Positions 1-5,948 of a DNA stretch of 10,167 nt are shown here, piece after piece. Location of the stretch: positions 1-10,167 of the forward strand of contig JAEZYO010000832.1 of the NCBI GenBank assembly GCA_023419055.1, in the 5' to 3' direction. A program made the translations under genes and the position numbers. The DNA comes from Pseudomonadota bacterium (GTDB lineage: Bacteria > Myxococcota > Polyangia > Polyangiales > Polyangiaceae). Position 1 is the stretch's first letter. Every line of letters starts with the position of its first letter. The notes below the pieces were generated by a model. The model was not told the DNA's origin. It did not search any database and was given only the letters and a program-made list of their open reading frames with translations.

Positions 1-10
1 ATCTCCTCCT
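1..10 (-). promoter_or_regulatory. Strong Shine-Dalgarno at the window edge, probably for the next minus-strand gene
   Basis: The first ten bases read AGGAGGAGAT on the minus strand, a near-perfect Shine-Dalgarno sequence inside the last visible codons of the ArsR frame. It points to a start codon just left of the window, overlapping or abutting the end of the ArsR gene. In this ArsR subgroup the next gene is commonly an SRPBCC/AHSA1-like protein; that identity is a guess from family context. Confidence 0.4.
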
Positions 11-379
11 ACCTGGCCCTCGCCGGGTGCTGGGGCGCGGCTTCCGCTCTCGGACGGGAGCCGGACATGCGCTCTCGGCGAGGAGCAACGCTTCCAACGT
101 ATCGAGCTTCGAGCTCCAGAAGGCGCGCGTGGTCTCGACCCACTCCGCCACCTCGTCGAGCGGTGCGCGATTCAAGCGCAGGTGATGGTCGCGCCCGGAG
201 ACTCGCCGCCGGACGAGATCGGCTCGCTCGAGGATGCGGATGTGCTTCGACACCGAGTTCAGCGAAATCGAGAACGGCGCCGCGACCTAGGTGACCCTGG
301 CCTCACCCTGGAGGAGACGCGACAGGATCGCGCGCCGCGTCGGATCTGCCAATGCAATCAAGGTGTTATCCAGGGTCAC
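1..379 (-). pseudogene. ArsR-family HTH transcriptional regulator, interrupted by in-frame TAG, 3' end off the left edge
   Basis: Reading the minus strand from a GTG at 379-377 gives an ArsR-type winged-helix protein. It opens VTLDNTLIALADPTRRAIL, then RLLQGEARVT, a TAG at 289-287 (codon 31), and continues in the same frame with VAAPFSISLNSVSKHIRILE, RADLVRRRVSGRDHHLRL, an FW pair at codons 87-88 and LDTLEALL. DPTRRAIL, the SVSKH recognition helix and the GR-H wing are hallmarks of the family. The frame is open on both sides of the TAG down to base 2, so one substitution (GAG or CAG to TAG) explains the break. An in-frame TAA at 391-389 limits the start, and GTG 379 is the only candidate after it. 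These regulators are usually dimeric repressors, and this subgroup often sits directly upstream of an SRPBCC (AHSA1-like) gene. Either the gene is recently dead or the base is a sequencing error. The Arg/Pro-rich tail after codon 103 is longer than usual for the family. Confidence 0.82.
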
Positions 380-385
380 CCACGA

Positions 386-414
386 ACGTTAACCCAAAGA
401 GGTGAATATCTCAA
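386..414 (-). promoter_or_regulatory. Possible promoter of the ArsR gene
   Basis: On the minus strand a TTGAGA (414-409) is followed after exactly 17 bases by TAACGT (391-386). This resembles a sigma-70-type -35/-10 pair. The -10 match is modest, with only T, A and the final T fitting consensus. Transcription would then begin about at the GTG at 379, implying a leaderless message, which agrees with the absence of a clear ribosome binding site. An imperfect dyad GGT...ACC at 401-416 overlaps the -35 element and could be an autoregulatory operator. This is pattern matching only. Confidence 0.3.
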
Positions 415-450
415 CCGGTCAAGAACCTGCGTCGAGCGCCCGCGGCAAGA

Positions 451-1248
451 CTAGAAGGCGCTCTTGATGGTGCCCCCGTCGACTCGCAGAGACGCGCCGG
501 TGATGGCGGAGGCGAGCGGGCTTGCCACGTAAACGACGAGCGACGCGACCTCTTCGGGCGTCGCGAAGCGCTTGATGAGCGAGGTGGGGCGCGCCTTCAC
601 GAAGAACTCTTGTTCGAACTCCTCGAACGTCTTGCCCTCGGACGCGGCGAGCGCGGACACGAAATCGCCCACGCCGCGCGAGCGCGTGGGACCGGGCAGA
701 ATCGAGTTCACCGTGACGCCCGTCTTCGCCACCGACTCGGCGATGCCTCGGGACACCGCGAGCTGCGCGGTCTTGGTGGTGCCGTAGTGGATCATCTCCT
801 CCGGGATCTGAACCGCGCTCTCGCTCGAGATGAAGATGATGCGCCCCCAGTCGTTCTTCAGCATGCGCGGCAGGTAGAGGCGCGCGAGCCGCACTCCGCT
901 CAGCACGTTGACCTCGAAGAAGCGCATCCAATCCTGGTCCGGGATCTCGAGGAACGGCTTCGGCTCGAAGATCCCCATGTTGTTGACGACGATGTCGACT
1001 TCGGGGTGCGCCTTCGCGAGCGCTTCACAGGCGCCGAGCGCGCCGAGATCGCCGGCGAAGCCGATGACCCGAGCGCCTTCGCGCGCGACCTTTTGAATGC
1101 GCGCCACCGCTTCGTCCACCGTCGGCTGAGCGCGTCCGTTCACGATGACCGAAGCGCCTTCTCGCGCGAGGCCCTCCGCGATCGCGTAGCCGATGCCTGC
1201 CGTGCTGCCGCTGACGAGCGAAAGCTTTCCGTCGAGCTTGAGGTCCAT
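451..1248 (-). CDS. Short-chain dehydrogenase/reductase (SDR family oxidoreductase)
   Basis: A complete 265-residue classical SDR: a cytosolic NAD(P)-dependent oxidoreductase acting on a hydroxyl/keto pair, substrate not readable. The Rossmann nucleotide loop is SGSTAGIG (residues 13-20). NGR at 37-39 at the end of the second strand suggests NADP(H). NNMG at 89-92 replaces the usual NNAG. The catalytic set is N114, S142 (in ISSESA), Y155 and K159 (YGTTK). LPGPTRS follows in the substrate-loop region, and the C-terminal GASLRVDGG is the usual SDR ending. Length and motif spacing are normal, so it looks functional. The start is the ATG at 1248-1246; no convincing ribosome binding site precedes it. 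The broken ArsR gene follows 71 bases downstream on the same strand, so the two could share a transcript. The ankyrin gene is divergent. Automatic annotation may call it 3-oxoacyl-ACP reductase, but nothing here specifies fatty acid synthesis. Confidence 0.93.
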   Translation of the reverse strand: MDLKLDGKLSLVSGSTAGIGYAIAEGLAREGASVIVNGRAQPTVDEAVARIQKVAREGARVIGFAGDLGALGACEALAKAHPEVDIVVNNMGIFEPKPFLEIPDQDWMRFFEVNVLSGVRLARLYLPRMLKNDWGRIIFISSESAVQIPEEMIHYGTTKTAQLAVSRGIAESVAKTGVTVNSILPGPTRSRGVGDFVSALAASEGKTFEEFEQEFFVKARPTSLIKRFATPEEVASLVVYVASPLASAITGASLRVDGGTIKSAF

Positions 1249-1282
1249 GCCCTAGGGCTAGTACCGGACCCGTCGCTTGACT
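1249..1282. promoter_or_regulatory. Very short divergent intergenic region with 10-bp palindrome
   Basis: Only 34 bases separate the ATG of the reductase (minus) from the ATG of the ankyrin gene (plus). They contain the perfect palindrome GCCCTAGGGC at 1249-1258, immediately next to the reductase start codon. With so little room, the promoters of both genes must overlap each other or lie inside the opposite gene. A protein bound at the palindrome would cover the reductase start. No clear -10/-35 pair is visible for either gene. Confidence 0.35.
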
Positions 1283-2935
1283 ATGACTCGATCGTTGTCC
1301 CTGCGTCCGAACCTCGAGAGCCTGCGGAAAGAGGCCTACCGTGTGCTGCGCGCCGTTCGCGCCGGGGACGCTTCCGCACTCGCGTTCCTCGCGCAGCATC
1401 ACCCCTCCCACTCCGCAGAGCCCGGCCTTCGCGAAGTTCAGCACGCGCTCGCTCGGAGCTACGGCTTCGAGAGCTGGGGAGCCCTGAAAGAGCAGGTCGA
1501 GATCGAGCTCACGAACGACGCTGAGCTCACGAACGAGTTCTTGCGGTCCGCCTGCTTGAGCTACGGCGACGACGATTGGCCGAGCAAGTGGAGGCGCGCC
1601 GAGCGCATCCGGATCCATTTCCCCGACGTCGCGCGTGCCAACTTGTTCACGGCTTGCGTCGCGGGCGAGCTCGAGCTCGTCGCAGCCATCTTGTCGCGCG
1701 ATCCGGGTGCTGCCTCGAGGAAGGGCGGCCCGCAGGGTTGGGAACCGCTGCTCTTCGTTTGCTACGGTAGGTTGCCGAACGAGCACGCGGCAGAAGCGTC
1801 GCTCGAGATCGCTCGCCTGCTGCTCGATCACGGCGCGAACCCGAACGCCAAGTACGTGCTCGGCCAGCGGTACCACTTCACTGGGCTCACCGGCGTGATC
1901 GGCCAAGGTGAGCTCGGGCAGCCGCCTCACCCGCGCGCACGAGAGCTCGCCACGCTCCTGCTCGAGCGCGGCGCGGACGCGGCCGACGGGCAGGGTCTCT
2001 ACGACGAGATGCTGCGCGGCGACGACGTGGAGTGGCTCGCGCTCCTCCACGCGCACGGGCTCGGTGCCGAGAGTGAAACCAACTTCGCGCCGGGCGTCGC
2101 GCTCTTCGATTTCCTGCTCGGCTACGCGGTGAAGCACGCGCAGAAGAAGCGGCTGCGCTGGCTGCTCGCGCACGGCGCGAACCCGGACGCCAAAGATCAC
2201 TACAATCAAAAGACCGCCTACGAGAACGCGTTGCTCCACGATCTACCCGACGTCGCGGCGCTCCTCCTCGAATACGGCGCGGAGCGCGTCGAGCTCGGGG
2301 AAAAGGACGCGTTCGTGGCGGCGTGCCGGCGCGGCGACGAGGCCAGAGCTCGAGCGATCTCCGCGGCTCATCCGGAGTACGTCGAAGACGGCGACACGTT
2401 GTGCGAAACCGTCGGGAGCGGGCGCGTCTCCGCAGTGAAGCTCTTGCTCGAGCTCGGAGCGGACCCGAATCGGCCGAACCGGCACGGCGTGTACCCGATT
2501 CATTGTGCTGCCTCGGTGTCGGAAGAGATGGTCGAACTTCTCGCAAAACACGGCGCCGACGGGAACCGGCTCTCTTACGGAGCCACCGCGACGCAGTGGG
2601 CGCTCGGCGCCCAACGCCCAGCCCTCGCGCGCCGGCTCGCCGAGCACGCCGCGAACGTCTTCGACGCCACGCGCTCGGGCAATCTGGAGCTCGTGATGCG
2701 CCTCTTGGAGAGCGATCCGACCCTCGCCACTCGGCGAAACCACGTGGGGAACACGGCCCTGCACGTCTTGCCGGAAGATCCGGAGCAAGCGCGACGCATC
2801 GCCGATCTTTTGCGGCGTCATGGGGCGGATCCGCTCGCCAAGAACGACGACGGCCAGACGCCGGCCGAAGCGCTCGTGAAGCGAGGGCTAGACGAGCTGG
2901 CTTTCGAGCTCTGGCCCGGCCCCGATCTCGATTAG
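1283..2935 (+). CDS. Ankyrin-repeat protein
   Basis: A 550-residue soluble protein built of ankyrin repeats, helical modules that bind other proteins; no catalytic domain is visible. The N-terminal 70 residues (LRPNLESLRKEAYRVLRAVRAGD, broken by me after position 20 in this quote: LRPNLESLRKEAYRVLRAVR then AGD; later YGFESWGALK) match a leader seen on many bacterial ankyrin proteins. Repeat cores with the (L)LL..GA(N/D) signature occur near residues 179 (LLLDHGANPN), 223 (LLLERGAD), 293 (LLAHGANPDAKD), 327 (LLLEYGAE), 387 (LLLELGADPNRPN), 418 (LLAKHGAD) and 508 (LLRRHGADPLAKNDDGQTPA). Spacing is irregular, so several repeats are degenerate. There is no signal peptide or membrane segment, which suggests a cytoplasmic location. 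A TTG at 1277 lies two codons upstream in frame, but ATG 1283 is preferred; no Shine-Dalgarno is seen for either. The membrane protein gene begins 12 bases after its stop, suggesting an operon. The binding partner is unknown. Confidence 0.9.
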   Translation: MTRSLSLRPNLESLRKEAYRVLRAVRAGDASALAFLAQHHPSHSAEPGLREVQHALARSYGFESWGALKEQVEIELTNDAELTNEFLRSACLSYGDDDWPSKWRRAERIRIHFPDVARANLFTACVAGELELVAAILSRDPGAASRKGGPQGWEPLLFVCYGRLPNEHAAEASLEIARLLLDHGANPNAKYVLGQRYHFTGLTGVIGQGELGQPPHPRARELATLLLERGADAADGQGLYDEMLRGDDVEWLALLHAHGLGAESETNFAPGVALFDFLLGYAVKHAQKKRLRWLLAHGANPDAKDHYNQKTAYENALLHDLPDVAALLLEYGAERVELGEKDAFVAACRRGDEARARAISAAHPEYVEDGDTLCETVGSGRVSAVKLLLELGADPNRPNRHGVYPIHCAASVSEEMVELLAKHGADGNRLSYGATATQWALGAQRPALARRLAEHAANVFDATRSGNLELVMRLLESDPTLATRRNHVGNTALHVLPEDPEQARRIADLLRRHGADPLAKNDDGQTPAEALVKRGLDELAFELWPGPDLD

Positions 2936-2947
2936 GCTCGCACGACA

Positions 2948-3460
2948 ATGGCGATCGGCGGCTGGATCTTGTTGGTCATCACTCTGCTCCCCGGGCTCTT
3001 ACTCGGAGCGCTGGGTGTGGTACCGGATCTGGCCGCCCCGTCGCTCACGATCGAGGCCGAGTGGGTCCGCGCGGTGCTTGTCGTGACCGGGCTCTTCACC
3101 AGTTTCTTCGCGGTACGCGCCGTGCTTCGCGAAGTGCTGCGTTCCAAAGACGACAAGGAGGCGCGCTTTCGGCGCGCTCCGTTCATCGCGACCGCGCTCT
3201 TGCTCATATCGCTATCGCTCCTGGTCGTCGCGTTCGGCGGGGAGGACGCGCTAGGAGGCTCGTCCGGCGGTGGCCTGCGCGTGCTGGTCGGACTCTACGG
3301 CGTGTGGCTGACGCTGTTCGCCCTGCCCATGTTCTTCGCCAGAAAGCTCGACAAGGTGCAGCCCATCCCGGCGGCGCCTCCCACTGCGTGTGGCCGCTGC
3401 GGGACCGCGGTCGTGCCCGGCGCCGCAGCCTGCGGCTACTGTGGCGCGCAGCTCGCCTGA
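2948..3460 (+). CDS. Small membrane protein with C-terminal zinc ribbon
   Basis: A 170-residue protein with about four hydrophobic segments: residues 5-25, 40-60, 80-98 and 110-130. A charged stretch (RSKDDKEARFRR) lies between the second and third. The C-terminus carries two CxxC pairs, C148/C151 (CGRCG) and C162/C165 (CGYCG), a typical zinc-ribbon knuckle, probably in the cytoplasm. Zinc ribbons of this kind attached to membrane segments are common in bacteria and usually of unknown role; I cannot assign a function. It starts 12 bases after the ankyrin gene and is probably co-transcribed with it. The ATG at 2948 begins directly with a hydrophobic segment, which supports the start. A weak ribosome binding site suggests dependence on translation of the upstream gene. 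Confidence 0.82.
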   Translation: MAIGGWILLVITLLPGLLLGALGVVPDLAAPSLTIEAEWVRAVLVVTGLFTSFFAVRAVLREVLRSKDDKEARFRRAPFIATALLLISLSLLVVAFGGEDALGGSSGGGLRVLVGLYGVWLTLFALPMFFARKLDKVQPIPAAPPTACGRCGTAVVPGAAACGYCGAQLA

Positions 3461-3527
3461 ACGGCGTTTCGAGTGCGATCGTGAAGTGATTGGCGTGAGC
3501 CCCGGAACGAGGGCATCCTCCGCGACC

Positions 3528-3845
3528 ATGACCCCCGCGGAGCGGCGCCTCGCCGTGCTCGAAAAAATGGTGGCCTCCGACAAGGCCGACGCGTTCGCCT
3601 ACTACGGGCTCGCGATGGAGTACCGAAAGGCTGGCCGCGTCGCCGATGCGCTCGCCACGTTCACCACGCTCCGGAACCGCGAACCGGGCTACTTGCCGAT
3701 GTATTTGATGGCGGGTCAGATGTTGATCGAGCACGCGCGTGGCCCCGAAGCGGCCGAGTGGCTGCGTGCCGGCGTCGAGTTGGCGCGCGAGAAGGGCGAC
3801 ATGAAGGCCCTCGGCGAGCTCGAGTCGGCTCTCGCCGATACCTGA
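3528..3845 (+). CDS. Short TPR protein
   Basis: A 105-residue helical protein with about two tetratricopeptide-like repeats, for example AYYGLAMEYRKAGRVADALA followed by TFTTLRNREPGYLPMYLMAGQ (split here for length), then EAAEWLRAGVELAREKGD. It ends in a short helix, LGELESALADT. TPRs bind partner proteins; no enzyme motif is present, and no signal peptide or membrane segment. I chose ATG 3528 because the MTPAERRLAVLEKM opening is where helical, repeat-like sequence begins. The frame is open further upstream, with an in-frame GTG at 3495, but that stretch overlaps nothing recognisable and has low-complexity Ser/Thr/Arg content. It lies 67 bases after the zinc-ribbon gene on the same strand. 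Small TPR proteins of this size are frequent in deltaproteobacterial genomes; specific function unknown. Confidence 0.8.
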   Translation: MTPAERRLAVLEKMVASDKADAFAYYGLAMEYRKAGRVADALATFTTLRNREPGYLPMYLMAGQMLIEHARGPEAAEWLRAGVELAREKGDMKALGELESALADT

Positions 3846-3867
3846 CCCCGACGGAAAATGCCGCACC

Positions 3868-3882
3868 CTACCCGAGGGGTAG
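3868..3882. repeat. Small inverted repeat after the TPR gene
   Basis: CTACCC and GGGTAG form perfect 6-bp arms around a GAG loop, 22 bases after the TPR stop codon. It could be a weak hairpin at the transcript end, but no T-run follows, so it is not a classical terminator. Confidence 0.3.
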
Positions 3883-3911
3883 CCGAGAGAAATGACAGCG
3901 ACCGCAGATTT

Positions 3912-3935
3912 CGTGACCTCAATCCCACGGTCACG
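3912..3935. promoter_or_regulatory. Dyad symmetry upstream of the PEBP lipoprotein gene, possible operator
   Basis: CGTGACC at 3912-3918 and GGTCACG at 3929-3935 are perfect 7-bp inverted arms separated by 10 bases. The 24-bp size and the spacing suit binding by a dimeric helix-turn-helix regulator. It lies 58 bases upstream of the ATG at 3994, where a promoter or operator would be expected. No regulator for it is recognisable in the window. Confidence 0.4.
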
Positions 3936-3993
3936 GGATCTGCAAGGGGGGCCCCGAGCGCTCTCGCGCTTTCTTACCCTCAGGTGTCGCGTC

Positions 3994-4872
3994 ATGAAGC
4001 CGATCCGCATTCTCTCGCCGAAGCTTTCCTCGCTCCTTGCGTTGCCGCTCCTCGTTCTCGGTTGCAGCTCGGACGTGGCCGAGACTCCCGCCAACGGAGG
4101 TAGCAGCGGACTCGGGGGCGCGGGCGGGAGCGCGGGCGGCGTTGGAGGGACCGCAAGCGGCGGAACGGGCGGCACGTCGAATCTTGCCGGCACGGGCGGA
4201 ACCGGTGGGAGCGCAGGCGGCAGCGCCGGCTCGGCGGGAAGCGGTGGCGGCGGTTCGGGCGGCGTCGGAGGAGGCGCGGGCAACGCGGGCACCTCCGGAG
4301 GCGGCAGCGGTGGAGGCGGAGGGGCGGGCGGTTCGAGTGGAGGCGCCGGCGGCGGGGGCGCGTTCACGCTGACCACACCCGCCTTCGAGACCAACGCCGG
4401 GTGCTCGCCCGATGACAAGCAGGCCTGCGACACCATCCCGACCGAACACACCAACTACGGCCAGGGTGACATGAAGCACGTCTCGCCGGAGCTCAATTGG
4501 AGCAACCCACCAGCGGGCACCCAGAGCTTCGCGGTGGTGTTCCAAGATCTGAGCAACACCTTCGCTCACTGGGTGATCTGGAACATCCCGGGCTCCGCGA
4601 CCGGCCTCGCAGAGAACGTCCCGGGCGGCGCCATGCCGAGCACGCCTGAAGGCGCGTCGCAGGTGAGCATCGACAACACCGGCCACTACTTCGGGCCGGG
4701 GGCGCCGTGCAACGTCTACGAGTTCGTCGTCTACGCTTTGAATCAGGCGACGATCTCGCCGCCCGACGCGACGGACAGGACCGCGGTCCGCGCTCACATT
4801 CAGGGGCTGGGCGCCGCCATCCTCGGCCAGGCTTCCGTGCGCGCTCGCAGCGACGAAGGCGCGTGCAACTGA
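3994..4872 (+). CDS. Gly-rich-stalk lipoprotein with PEBP/YbhB-like domain
   Basis: A 292-residue predicted lipoprotein. A signal peptide with basic residues and a Leu-rich core ends in the lipobox V-L-G-C with acylated C24; the Ser after it is compatible with the outer membrane. Residues 35-123 are an almost pure Gly/Ser/Ala/Thr linker. Residues 124-292 form a phosphatidylethanolamine-binding-protein fold of the YbhB/YbcL type: SPELNW (164-169), PPAGTQSFAVVFQDL (172-186), HWVIWNIPG (192-200), GHYFGPGAPC (230-239) and YEFVVYALN (242-250). The His usually two residues before the Tyr of the last motif is Asn (N240), and the DPDAP loop is reduced to DLSNT, so ligand binding may differ. Cysteines at 137, 145, 239 and 291 could form disulfides. 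AGGTG at 3982-3986 is a well-spaced ribosome binding site for ATG 3994, and the signal peptide confirms this start. PEBP proteins bind small anionic or lipid ligands; the role here is unknown. Confidence 0.88.
   Translation: MKPIRILSPKLSSLLALPLLVLGCSSDVAETPANGGSSGLGGAGGSAGGVGGTASGGTGGTSNLAGTGGTGGSAGGSAGSAGSGGGGSGGVGGGAGNAGTSGGGSGGGGGAGGSSGGAGGGGAFTLTTPAFETNAGCSPDDKQACDTIPTEHTNYGQGDMKHVSPELNWSNPPAGTQSFAVVFQDLSNTFAHWVIWNIPGSATGLAENVPGGAMPSTPEGASQVSIDNTGHYFGPGAPCNVYEFVVYALNQATISPPDATDRTAVRAHIQGLGAAILGQASVRARSDEGACN
4096..4362 (+). repeat. Gly/Ser/Ala codon-repeat tract inside the lipoprotein gene
   Basis: About 89 codons dominated by GGC/GGA/GGG with AGC and GCG, encoding motifs such as GGSAGG, GGTGG and GGAGG. 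Such tracts are expected to be a flexible, unfolded spacer that holds a domain away from the membrane. They are a recurrent feature of Polyangia-type lipoproteins. The DNA is prone to slippage, so linker length probably varies between strains. Confidence 0.85.
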
Positions 4873-4959
4873 AGCGCTCTGGCGGGCAGCGTGGACGCCC
4901 GAAAGCCCTGGGGAAAAGCCCGCCTCTCGCCCGCCTCCGTCTACGAAATCACGCGAGTT

Positions 4960-4983
4960 CGAGCGTGATGGGGATCACGCTCG
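4960..4983. promoter_or_regulatory. Perfect 10-bp inverted repeat with GGGG loop, operator or hairpin
   Basis: CGAGCGTGAT (4960-4969) and ATCACGCTCG (4974-4983) are perfect inverted arms around a GGGG loop. It lies 87 bases after the lipoprotein stop and 40 bases before the methyltransferase ATG. As RNA it would be a strong hairpin, but the sequence after it (CTCACTTGGTTTAGG) has no real U-run, so it is a poor intrinsic terminator. As DNA the symmetric GTGAT-N4-ATCAC core looks like an operator for a dimeric regulator. Either use is possible. The rest of the 151-base gap shows nothing else. Confidence 0.5.
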
Positions 4984-5023
4984 CTCACTTGGTTTAGGTT
5001 CAGGCTCTTCACGGAGGAGAGCG

Positions 5024-5821
5024 ATGGATCCGATTGCCCAATTCAAGGAGACGGCGAAGGCGGGCTGGGCGGGGTTCGCGCCGACCGAAGCGCTCACGGG
5101 CGCGGTCGCGCCGAGGCTCGTCGAGTTCGCCGGCATTCACTCGGGCGCAACCGTGCTCGACGTCGCGTGCGGGACGGGCGTGGTCGCGCTCACGGCGGCG
5201 CGCGCCGGCGCCAAGGTGAACGGGCTCGACTTCGCACCCGAGCTCCTTGCTCGAGCGCGCGAGAACGCCGCCTTGATGAAGCTCGAAGCCGACTGGAAGG
5301 AGGGCGACGCCGAGGCCCTCCCCTATCCCGACTCGAGCTTCGACTTCGTAGTGAGCCAGTTCGGGCACATGTTCGCGCCGCGACCAGAGGTCGTGACCAA
5401 GGAGATGCTCCGCGTCTTGAAGCCTGGCGGAGTGATCGCCTTCTCGACGTGGCCCCCCGAGCTCTACGTCGGAAAGATGTTCGCGCTCACCGCACGCTAC
5501 GCGCCGCCGCCACCCGTCGGCGCCTCACCGCCGTCCCTCTGGGGCGATCCGAACGTGGTGCGAGAGCGCCTCGGCGACGCCGTGAAGGAGCTCACCTTCG
5601 AACGCGACGTGATGATGGTGCAGACCCTGAGCGTCGCGCACGCCCGGCTCTTCCTCGAGAAGAACATCGGCCCCCTCACGAAGCTCGTGGAGAGGCTCTC
5701 GACCAGCGACGCGCCCAAGCTCGCCGAGCTCCGGAGAGAGCTCGAAGAGGCCGCGCGCCCGTACTTCGGCGACAATTACCTGCGCCAGGGCTTCTTGATG
5801 AGCCGCGCCGTGAAGCTCTGA
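5024..5821 (+). CDS. Class I SAM-dependent methyltransferase
   Basis: A 265-residue cytosolic methyltransferase of the UbiE/Methyltransf_11 type, transferring a methyl group from S-adenosylmethionine; the acceptor cannot be read. Motif I is VLDVACGTG (residues 44-52). The acidic residue that holds the ribose is D69 in GLDFAPELL. Motif II region GDAEALPYPDSSFDFV spans 94-109, and LRVLKPGGVIAFSTW (from 129) is the strand after motif III. The C-terminal half (from about 150) is variable and probably binds the substrate. A strong GGAGGAG at 5013-5019 precedes the ATG and fixes the start. The HExxH gene follows with little or no gap and is probably in the same transcript. Related proteins methylate quinones, lipids or small molecules; I cannot choose among these. 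Confidence 0.92.
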   Translation: MDPIAQFKETAKAGWAGFAPTEALTGAVAPRLVEFAGIHSGATVLDVACGTGVVALTAARAGAKVNGLDFAPELLARARENAALMKLEADWKEGDAEALPYPDSSFDFVVSQFGHMFAPRPEVVTKEMLRVLKPGGVIAFSTWPPELYVGKMFALTARYAPPPPVGASPPSLWGDPNVVRERLGDAVKELTFERDVMMVQTLSVAHARLFLEKNIGPLTKLVERLSTSDAPKLAELRRELEEAARPYFGDNYLRQGFLMSRAVKL

Positions 5822-5837
5822 GCTACGCTCCGGGCCC

Positions 5838-5948
5838 ATCAAGCTCCAAGCCCTGCTCGAAACTCATCGAAAGTGCCACGGCCCCGCGCGTCTCCTCGAC
5901 AACCTGGGCGACGGCTACCTTTACCAGAAGAACCCGTTCTTCCGCCGC
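5838..5948 (+). other. Probable N-terminal coding extension of the HExxH gene, lacking ATG/GTG/TTG
   Basis: The frame of the HExxH protein is open back to the in-frame TGA at 5811-5813, inside the end of the methyltransferase gene. From 5838 it reads IKLQALLETHRKCHGP, then RLLDNLGDGYLYQKNPFFRR, a protein-like sequence with mostly C or G third positions that runs smoothly into the next domain. No ATG, GTG or TTG occurs in this frame before 5949. The most natural start is the ATC at 5838, 17 bases after the methyltransferase stop; CTG codons at 5853 and 5904 are other options. Either a rare start is used, or an ATG has changed to ATC (or was misread). Starting at 5838 gives 311 residues. Confidence 0.5.

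Noticed and set aside
67..454. Two short plus-strand open frames (67-294 and 182-454)
   Set aside because: They lie opposite the ArsR reading frame, which has clear family motifs. Their sequences are Arg-rich without features.
610..1524. 304-codon plus-strand frame
   Set aside because: It is antisense to the short-chain reductase and overlaps the start of the ankyrin gene. Composition is Arg/Asp-rich without motifs.
1025..2239. 404-codon minus-strand frame
   Set aside because: It covers parts of two well-supported genes (reductase in another frame, ankyrin antisense) and shows no recognisable domain.
3892..3993. Upstream in-frame ATG that would add 34 residues to the PEBP lipoprotein
   Set aside because: It would bury the lipoprotein signal peptide inside the protein. 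ATG 3994 has a good ribosome binding site and directly begins the signal peptide.
4096..4362. G-rich repetitive DNA considered as a CRISPR-like or satellite repeat
   Set aside because: There are no regular repeat/spacer units. The pattern is codon-level Gly/Ser/Ala repetition in frame with the lipoprotein gene.
3204..4454. 416-codon minus-strand frame with a long Pro-rich segment
   Set aside because: The Pro-rich stretch is the complement of the Gly-codon linker in the lipoprotein gene. The plus-strand frame has a signal peptide, lipobox and PEBP domain.
4960..4983. Hairpin considered as a classical rho-independent terminator
   Set aside because: The stem is strong but no T-run follows, so it is recorded as an operator or hairpin of undecided role.
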